The position numbers were made by a program, and so were the translations under genes. 37,375 bases of DNA from Sphingomonas sp. ATCC 31555 (GTDB lineage: Bacteria; Pseudomonadota; Alphaproteobacteria; Sphingomonadales; Sphingomonadaceae): contig NZ_ALBQ01000016.1 of NCBI RefSeq assembly GCF_000282895.1, positions 1 through 37,375 of the forward strand, read 5' to 3'. Positions 32,169 through 37,375 of this stretch are shown here, one piece after another. Under the pieces are notes generated by a model that saw only the letters and a program-made list of their open reading frames with translations, had not been told where the DNA came from and made no database searches. How positions within the stretch are numbered: the first letter of the stretch is position 1; each line of letters starts with the position of its first letter.

Positions 32169-32618
32169 CTACCGGCTCATTACGCCGTGATCACCGGTGT
32201 GACGCGCACGGTGCGGCCGGAGCAGGCCGCCGTGCCCCCGCAGCACGTCCGCCAGCGTGTGGCGGCGAATCACGTCCATGAACGCGCGTCGCGCCTCGTC
32301 CAACACCCCGGGCAGATTGCAGCCGCGGGCCAGCCGGCAGCCGGTGCAATCAACCATCGGGCAGCGTGGTTCGGTGGCGTCAAGCACCGCGCCTAGATTG
32401 ATTTCGGCCGGATCGCGCGCCAGCCGGATTCCACCGCTGCGCCCGCGCACCGCCTGGATGAAGCCGGCATGCGCGAGACCGTTGGCGATCTTCATCAGAT
32501 GGGTGGCGGAGATGTCCTGCTCTTCCGCCACGGAGGCGATGGAGACGCGCCCCAGCCCGGTGCTGCCCAGATGAATGAGCAGACGGAGCGCATAATCGGA
32601 GTGACGGGTCAGTTGCAT
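32169..32618 (-). CDS. nsrR: Rrf2-family regulator, NsrR-like
   Basis: The product is 149 residues. The N-terminal winged helix is typical of Rrf2 proteins (MQLTRHSDYALRLLIHLGST, VAEEQDISATHLMKIANGLA, AVRGRSGGIRLARDPAEINL). The cluster-binding loop RCPMVDCTGCRLARGCNLPG has Cys86, Cys91, Cys94 and Cys100, close to the NsrR spacing (Cys-x4-Cys-x5-Cys) with one extra Cys. NsrR senses nitric oxide through an Fe-S cluster and represses hcp and other NO-defence genes. The gene diverges from hcp with a 132-bp gap that contains two palindromes. The name rests on these features. Confidence 0.82.
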   Translation of the reverse strand: MQLTRHSDYALRLLIHLGSTGLGRVSIASVAEEQDISATHLMKIANGLAHAGFIQAVRGRSGGIRLARDPAEINLGAVLDATEPRCPMVDCTGCRLARGCNLPGVLDEARRAFMDVIRRHTLADVLRGHGGLLRPHRARHTGDHGVMSR

Positions 32619-32673
32619 GCCGGGGCCTTCTTACCTGGCCAAGCATGCAGATGCAGTGGGGAAAGCACGTAGT

Positions 32674-32689
32674 TTTGACATTCGTCAAA
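32674..32689. promoter_or_regulatory. CRP/FNR-type palindrome TTTGAC-ATTC-GTCAAA
   Basis: TTTGAC (32674-32679) and GTCAAA (32684-32689) are perfect arms with a 4-bp gap, the layout of CRP/FNR-superfamily boxes (TTGAT-N4-ATCAA in FNR). The centre is about 69 bp before the hcp ATG, so a class II promoter would start transcription near 32723. An FNR-, DNR- or NnrR-type activator is the likely partner, none of which is in the window. Confidence 0.65.
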
Positions 32690-32713
32690 GTGGCGGGAGT
32701 GCCGGTCGAATAA

Positions 32714-32731
32714 CTGGAATTCGAAATTCAG
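32714..32731. promoter_or_regulatory. Imperfect palindrome, candidate NsrR operator for hcp
   Basis: CTGGAATTC (32714-32722) faces GAAATTCAG (32723-32731); seven of nine pairs match. It lies between the FNR-type box and the hcp start, over the expected transcription start, where a repressor would block. The adjacent Rrf2/NsrR-like gene is the natural candidate. Confidence 0.5.
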
Positions 32732-32750
32732 CTTTACTTGGAGACCGGCA

Positions 32751-34391
32751 ATGTACTGCGTCCAGTGCGAACAATCGAACAAGGGCGGCTGCGCTGCGAA
32801 GATGGGATCTTGCGGCAAGACGGCGCAGGTCGCCGATCTGCAGGACGTGTTGTTGCGCGTGATGCAGGGCGTCTCGGTCTATGCCGATCGCGCGGCCGCG
32901 AGGGGCGCGCGCGATGCAGCGGTGGACGCCTTCACGCCGCACGCCTGGTTCACCACGTTGACCAACGTCAACTTCGACGACACGCGCTTCGTGCCGTTGA
33001 TCGGGCGCGCACTTTCGATGCGGGAGCGGGCGCGGCTGCTCGCGGAGGCGGCCGGCGCGGACCTCTCGGCGCTTGCCGAACCTGCCAGCTGGAATCCCGG
33101 CACCACCGCGTCCGAACTGGCGGCGGCCGCGCCGTTCGCCGCGATCCAGCGCTTCATGGATCGTGATGGGCCCAGCATCGTCGGGCTTCGTAACCTGATC
33201 CTGTACGGGCTGAAGGGCACCGCGGCGTACGGCGAGCATGCCCGCGTGCTCGGAGTCGAAGATGGGGCGGTCAGCGCCGAGTTCCACCGCATCGCCGCCT
33301 TCCTCGCCGCCGATCCGACCGACGTGGACGCGCTGCTGGGCAACGCGCTGGCGATCGGCGCGCTCAACCTGAAGGTGATGGAGATGCTCGACGCTGCCAA
33401 TACCGGCCGCTTCGGCCACCCGGAGCCGACGGCGGTGCGGATGACGCCGCGCGCGGGTAAGTGCCTGCTCGTCTCCGGCCACGACATGGGCGATCTGGAG
33501 GCGATCCTCCAGCAAAGCGAAGGCACGGGCGTGCTGGTGTACACGCATGGCGAATTGCTGCCGGCCAACGCCTATCCGGGCCTGAAGAAATATGCGCATC
33601 TCGCCGGCAATTACGGCGGGGCCTGGCAAGACCAGCAGAAGGATTTCGACGCCTTTCCGGGGGCGATCGTGATGACCTCCAACTGCCTGATTAACCCCAA
33701 TCTGAAAGGCTATGCAGACCGCATCTTCACCGCCGGGCCGGTGGGCTGGAACGGGCTGCCACACCTGACCGATCACGATTTCGCGCCGGCCATCGCCTGC
33801 GCGCAGGCTCAACCTGGCTTCGCCGAGGACGCTGCCGAACAGACCATCACCATCGGCTTTGCCCGCAACACGGTGATGGGTGTGGCCGACACGCTCCTAG
33901 GCATGATCGGCAAGGGCGAGGTGAAGAACCTGTTCCTGATCGGCGGCTGCGACGGTGCGCGTCCTGGCCGCAACTATTTCCACGACCTTGCCATGGCGAC
34001 GCCGCAGGACAGCCTGGTGCTGACGCTCGGCTGCGGCAAGTTCCGCTTCAACCGCGAGGAACTGGGCAGCATCAACGGTGTGCCGCGCGTGCTCGACATC
34101 GGCCAGTGCAACGATGCCTATTCGGCCATCCGCATCGCGACGGCGATGGCCGAGGCGCTGGGCGTCGGCGTGAACGACCTTCCGCTGCATTATGCGATCA
34201 GCTGGTTCGAGCAGAAGGCGACTGCGGTGCTGTTGACAATGCTGCACCTCGGACTGCGACGCATTCATCTAGGCCCGACGCTGCCGCAGTTCCTCACGCC
34301 CGAAGTGCTCGGAATCCTGGTCGAAAAATTCGACATCCGCCCGACCGGCGATGCCCATGTCGACCTGCAACAGATGCTGCAGGCCGCCTGA
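32751..34391 (+). CDS. hcp: Hybrid cluster protein (Hcp; hydroxylamine/NO reductase)
   Basis: The protein has 546 residues, full length for the family. The N-terminal cluster motif is MYCVQCEQSNKGGCAAKM followed by GSCGK (Cys3, Cys6, Cys14, Cys21). Hybrid-cluster ligands are all visible: VSGHDMGDLE (His), THGELLPANAY (Glu), MTSNCLINPN, IGGCDGARPG (the persulfide Cys), TLGCGKFRFN, IGQCNDAYSA and SWFEQKA (Glu and Lys). Hcp reduces nitric oxide or hydroxylamine and can drive protein nitrosylation. No hcr reductase gene follows; a strong hairpin comes directly after, so it is a single-gene unit. Confidence 0.96.
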   Translation: MYCVQCEQSNKGGCAAKMGSCGKTAQVADLQDVLLRVMQGVSVYADRAAARGARDAAVDAFTPHAWFTTLTNVNFDDTRFVPLIGRALSMRERARLLAEAAGADLSALAEPASWNPGTTASELAAAAPFAAIQRFMDRDGPSIVGLRNLILYGLKGTAAYGEHARVLGVEDGAVSAEFHRIAAFLAADPTDVDALLGNALAIGALNLKVMEMLDAANTGRFGHPEPTAVRMTPRAGKCLLVSGHDMGDLEAILQQSEGTGVLVYTHGELLPANAYPGLKKYAHLAGNYGGAWQDQQKDFDAFPGAIVMTSNCLINPNLKGYADRIFTAGPVGWNGLPHLTDHDFAPAIACAQAQPGFAEDAAEQTITIGFARNTVMGVADTLLGMIGKGEVKNLFLIGGCDGARPGRNYFHDLAMATPQDSLVLTLGCGKFRFNREELGSINGVPRVLDIGQCNDAYSAIRIATAMAEALGVGVNDLPLHYAISWFEQKATAVLLTMLHLGLRRIHLGPTLPQFLTPEVLGILVEKFDIRPTGDAHVDLQQMLQAA

Positions 34392-34398
34392 CAGCGAT

Positions 34399-34435
34399 CC
34401 CGCCCGGCAAGCCGTTACAAGGCGTGCCGGGCGGG
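34399..34435 (+). terminator. Strong terminator after hcp
   Basis: CCCGCCCGGCA (34399-34409) pairs perfectly with TGCCGGGCGGG (34425-34435), with an inner GCC/GGC pair. CTTGTCTC follows. It begins eight bases after the hcp stop. Confidence 0.8.
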
Positions 34436-35019
34436 CTTGTCTCATGCAGCGACACCGTATTCCAGGATAGACAGTCGATGCCGTTATGGTGGCGCGCGCC
34501 GGCTTCTCAGCTGTAGTCCGCCGTCACTCACACCCCAGACGTCGTCCAGGGGCCCCTGCCATCCTGCTGGAGGGCGCTACGGAGTCGCCGACTTGTCTGC
34601 GCCTAGCTGAAATAGGCGATCGCGCTAGCCAAAAAAAATCAACTGCCGGCGTCAGCTCGAGAGCGGCAACTTGCTATCGTCGGCGGCATGGCCGCCACGC
34701 CCGCAACAGCAACTTCCCCCAGATTGGCCGCAGCGTGTCCGCGAGCGGCCGCTTCTTCCGAAACCCGACATTCACGGTAATCCTCTGGAACGGCGGCGAA
34801 GTCCCACGATCCGGCGATCGCCTGCGGCGGTACCGACCCAAAATTGGCCGTTCATGGCAGCTTCGGTGAACGTCCGGTCCTGATAGAAGCTGCTGTTCGA
34901 GATTTGCGAAGCAGCCGGTTGCGCGAAAGCCCTGCTGGCCTTTCGGTCGAGGGAGTTACGTAGATTCCTTCAGTGCCCCTTTAACCGCTGTGTAGTGCCT
35001 CCTGTGCTTAATTACGCGA
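34436..35019. other. Intergenic region, no gene seen
   Basis: Short open frames here lack start signals and domains. The part at about 34720-34920 has the GCGGCCGCTTC / GGCCGTTCATGGCAGCTT style motifs frequent in sphingomonad intergenic DNA. Nothing else is supported. Confidence 0.4.
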
Positions 35020-35349
35020 ATGCCTCTGGATTCGAGCTTCCCTCTGCGCCAGACAACCGGCCGAGTCGGCATGGCAGCGCAAGCAGCCCTTGTGTTTGCA
35101 TCGTCGCTCGTTGGGCTTGCACCTCCCGAGCGCGGCTCGATGCTGCTTGTCCCTCTCACCGCCCAGGCTTCTCGGGACATTGACACGCTTGTTGCGCGGT
35201 CCGGAGCGGAAGTGACGGGCATCGGCTACCTGCCGAGCTCACGCTTTGTGCGGGGCGAGCGGATCCCCTTATTGCCCCAGATGCTTCGGAGTGGCGTCCT
35301 TGTGGTCTCCGGGAGCCCTCCCCTATGCGGCAAACTTCAGGGAAATTGA
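35020..35349 (+). CDS. Hypothetical protein before the second chemoreceptor
   Basis: The product is up to 109 residues; a start at 35071 (MAAQAALVFASSLVGLAPPE) would give a hydrophobic or signal-like N-terminus. The later part, GSMLLVPLTAQASRDIDTLV, GAEVTGIGYLPSSRFVRGE and LRSGVLVVSGSPPLCG, looks like a compact alpha/beta protein and resembles small sphingomonad hypotheticals. It ends 10 bp before the chemoreceptor ATG, so the two may be co-transcribed. No ribosome site is clear. Confidence 0.5.
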   Translation: MPLDSSFPLRQTTGRVGMAAQAALVFASSLVGLAPPERGSMLLVPLTAQASRDIDTLVARSGAEVTGIGYLPSSRFVRGERIPLLPQMLRSGVLVVSGSPPLCGKLQGN

Positions 35350-35359
35350 TGCAGTGAAT

Positions 35360-36955
35360 ATGCTTTCGCTTAATGCGCTGCGCCTCATCGGGATGCGCTT
35401 CCTGGCGGTCCTTATGGCGACGATGGCGCTAGCCAATGTCGCGGGTGCCGTCGTGACGGGCGATTGGTCGCTAGGTCTCATGGCCACGGTCCTAGTCGCT
35501 TACCCGATCTTCCTCGCGCTGAAGGGCTCTGGCGATACGCGCGCTCGCATGATCGTTACCATGACCATCGTCGCACAGCCGGCGCTCTTGCTCATCCTTT
35601 TCAAAGGCGAAGCGTGGCAGGTCGATCTGCACATGATCTTCTTCGCAGCACTCGCTGCAAGCGCTGTCCTTTGCGACCCGAAGGCGTTGATCGCAGGGAC
35701 GGTCGTCGTCGCCGTGCACCATCTCCTCTTAGGCATGCTCATGCCCGATTGGGTTTTCACGAACGGCGGAGGCCTCGGCCGCATCTTGCTGCACGCAGTC
35801 GTCCTGATTGCCGAAGCCGGAGCCCTGGTCCTGATGGCGACCAGCATGACACGTCTCCTCGAAGCGCTGCGACTGGAGAGCCAACAGCGCGCCGAAACCG
35901 AAGCCGCGACTTCCCTGGAGCGTCAGCAACAGGCGGACGAACTCCGGTCGATCATCACCACGGTGAGCAGTGGCCTTGCAGCGCTTGCCGATGGAGATCT
36001 CACCCAATCACTGAAGGGGCGGCTGCCCAAGGCCTACCGGACCTTGGAACAAGCATTCGATCAGACGCTCAATCAGCTCCAGTCCCTGCTCTCGGCGATC
36101 AACGACAGCACGGTGGCGATCCATGGAGGCGCGACCGAAATTGCCCGCGCATCGGAGAATCTCGCCAAAAGAACCGAGGCGAACGCTGCCGCGCTGGAGC
36201 AGACCACGGCAGCCATAATTCAGATCGACCAGCGTCTAGTTGAGACCGCAAGCGCCGCGCGCCAGACAGTTACTCGGGCCGACGCTGCAGTGAGCACGGT
36301 AAATGCGGGTCGAGAGACCGCCAGCGAGGCCGCCGAGGCTATGGGTAAAGTCAATGACAGCGCAAAAGGCATCGACAGCGTCATCGAAGGCTTAGACAAG
36401 ATTGCGTTCCAAACGCGCGTTCTTGCGATGAATGCGGCCGTCGAAGCTGGGCGCGCGGGGGAAGCAGGTAGAGGGTTCGCCGTTGTCGCAGACTTGGTGT
36501 CGGCATTGGCCATGCGCGCCGAGGAGGAGGCTGGCCGAGCCAAAGACCAGCTGACGACGACACAACTGCAGGTCGAAAGCGCCGTTGACATGGTCCTCCG
36601 CGTTGGAGTCGCCTTCAACGACATCACCAACGACGTCGATGAGGTCCGCTCGCAACTCTCGACCATGGCCTCTGCGAACCAGTCGCAGTCGAAGGCAGTG
36701 AACGAGATCAGCGTCGCGCTCGCGGAAATGGACCGGTCGACGCAGCAGAATGCAGCGATGGTCGAAGAAACGTCCGCCGCTGCGCGACAGCTCGCACAGG
36801 AGGTAGCGGTGCTCAGTGAGCAGGCGAGCCGCTTTCGCTCGGAAGGCTCCAAGCGGGCAAGACCCGCCGCCACTGCCAGCGCGCCACCGCGTGCCGAGCG
36901 ATCAGCGGCGGCTCGGCAGAGCACTGTGAACGCAGGAGAATGGGCAAGCTTTTGA
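35360..36955 (+). CDS. Methyl-accepting chemotaxis protein with multi-spanning membrane sensor
   Basis: The product is 531 residues from ATG 35360; GTG 35354 has AGGGA ten bases upstream and may be the true start. About six transmembrane helices fill residues 1-165, with little periplasmic loop and several His in or near the membrane (DLHMIFFAALAAS, VVVAVHHLLLGMLMPDW, LLHAVVLIAEAG). There is no classical ligand-binding domain. The signalling hairpin has DSVIEGLDKIAFQTRVLAMN then AAVEAGRAGEAGRGFAVVAD, almost identical to the NIT receptor at 25492. No terminal pentapeptide for CheR/CheB. A redox or membrane-state sensor is possible. Confidence 0.9.
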   Translation: MLSLNALRLIGMRFLAVLMATMALANVAGAVVTGDWSLGLMATVLVAYPIFLALKGSGDTRARMIVTMTIVAQPALLLILFKGEAWQVDLHMIFFAALAASAVLCDPKALIAGTVVVAVHHLLLGMLMPDWVFTNGGGLGRILLHAVVLIAEAGALVLMATSMTRLLEALRLESQQRAETEAATSLERQQQADELRSIITTVSSGLAALADGDLTQSLKGRLPKAYRTLEQAFDQTLNQLQSLLSAINDSTVAIHGGATEIARASENLAKRTEANAAALEQTTAAIIQIDQRLVETASAARQTVTRADAAVSTVNAGRETASEAAEAMGKVNDSAKGIDSVIEGLDKIAFQTRVLAMNAAVEAGRAGEAGRGFAVVADLVSALAMRAEEEAGRAKDQLTTTQLQVESAVDMVLRVGVAFNDITNDVDEVRSQLSTMASANQSQSKAVNEISVALAEMDRSTQQNAAMVEETSAAARQLAQEVAVLSEQASRFRSEGSKRARPAATASAPPRAERSAAARQSTVNAGEWASF

Positions 36956-37327
36956 TGCTATGCAGCCGAGCGAAGCACGTTCGAAAGTTCGCCGCCTCCG
37001 CAAGCTGTCCTTTTGAACGTCCGATGTTCGGCTGCAAGCCGACGCTTCACGAACACGCGGTAACGGCAGCTTCGTCCCAGGCCTCGTCATTGCAGCTTCG
37101 ACGTCAGAGATGAACAAACGGCAGGTGTCGGGTTCCACAATTGCGACGCTGAACGACTCGGATTGGGCGGGGAGCCGACGCTCTTTTTCGCGCAACGGCC
37201 GCCACCGGACGCTTACAGCGACGGGAACAGACCGCGAATGTCAAAACACGTGTCCAAACACATGTCAAAACGGCCCGGCACCAGCATGCGCCGAGCGTCC
37301 AAAAGTCTCGGTTTATAATGGTTTGTG
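36956..37327. other. Intergenic region with three 12-bp tandem repeats
   Basis: ATGTCAAAACAC (37238), GTGTCCAAACAC (37250) and ATGTCAAAACGG (37262) repeat every 12 bp just downstream (in tRNA direction) of tRNA-Arg. The remainder shows no supported gene. The antisense frame 36902-37195 overlaps the chemoreceptor end and is rejected. Confidence 0.5.
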
Positions 37328-37375
37328 TGGTGGCCCGGAGAGGATTCGAACCTCCGACCTCTCGATTAGGAATCG
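37328..37375 (-). tRNA. tRNA-Arg (CCT), 5' part outside window
   Basis: Read on the minus strand, the visible 3' part has the anticodon loop TTCCTAA with anticodon CCT, and half of the anticodon stem (CGA with TCG). The variable loop AGGTC follows. The T-arm is GGAGG-TTCGAAT-CCTCT, then the acceptor strand CCGGGCC, discriminator A and an encoded CCA (37330-37328). The 5' half lies beyond the window end. Confidence 0.93.

Noticed and set aside
32685..33812. 375-codon minus-strand open frame opposite hcp
   Set aside because: hcp on plus has all cluster ligands; the frame is a shadow.
1..37375. CRISPR array
   Set aside because: The repeats seen (162-bp, 7-bp iterons, 12-bp tandem) do not have repeat-spacer architecture and no cas genes are present.

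Overview
The window looks like alphaproteobacterial chromosome, most likely Sphingomonas or a close relative. The grounds are the high G+C content, a PEPxxWA-type C-terminal sorting signal, the signalling families present and a CCA-encoding tRNA-Arg(CCT). The genus is an inference from gene content and style.

Positions 1 to about 21.4 kb are one long piece of a temperate tailed-phage (HK97-like siphovirus) prophage whose left end lies outside the window. The leftward (minus) arm starts with a Cro/YdaS-like regulator (14.77 kb). It runs through small early proteins, a possible CII-like regulator, a DUF2303 protein, a RusA-like resolvase and replication genes that contain an iteron-like array. 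It reaches a NusG-family protein at 9.2-9.8 kb. After a plus-strand cargo island (PEP-CTERM surface protein and a small protein) come the HNH nuclease, TerS, TerL, prohead protease, capsid, a small connector-like protein, portal and a 54-residue-repeat protein cut by the window edge. At 14.85-15.95 kb an S24-type repressor and a HIRAN-domain protein form a two-gene plus-strand unit. Pairs of 17-bp operators of the form CTACA-N7-TGTAG, 23 bp apart, flank this unit on both sides, much as lambda OL/OR flank cI-rex. The rightward operon (16.0-21.36 kb) holds small tightly coupled genes, a cupin-like protein, a TraR-type zinc finger, a duplicated small-gene/nuclease module with one decayed copy, an excisionase-like HTH protein and a tyrosine integrase.

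From about 21.4 kb rightward the DNA looks like host chromosome. It carries an ArsR regulator, a CHASE4-like/GGDEF/EAL protein, an NIT-domain chemoreceptor, a PAS-GGDEF cyclase, a MASE1-PAS-PAS histidine kinase, a divergent Rrf2/NsrR-like regulator with hcp (hybrid cluster protein), a small hypothetical protein, a second multi-spanning chemoreceptor and a partial tRNA-Arg(CCT). The themes are c-di-GMP turnover, chemotaxis-type signalling and nitrogen-oxide/nitrosative stress. The long gaps (24.6-25.5, 27.6-28.1, 31.7-32.2 and 34.4-35.0 kb) hold no convincing genes apart from an IS3-type fragment, terminator-like hairpins and the hcp control region.

The points most worth a second look are the double operator pair around cI-HIRAN, the iteron array inside a replication gene, the NusG paralogue in a lambda-Q-like position, the PEP-CTERM protein carried as prophage cargo, a capsid protein with a signal-peptide-like N-terminus, the duplicated small-gene/nuclease module, and the paired palindromes in front of hcp.
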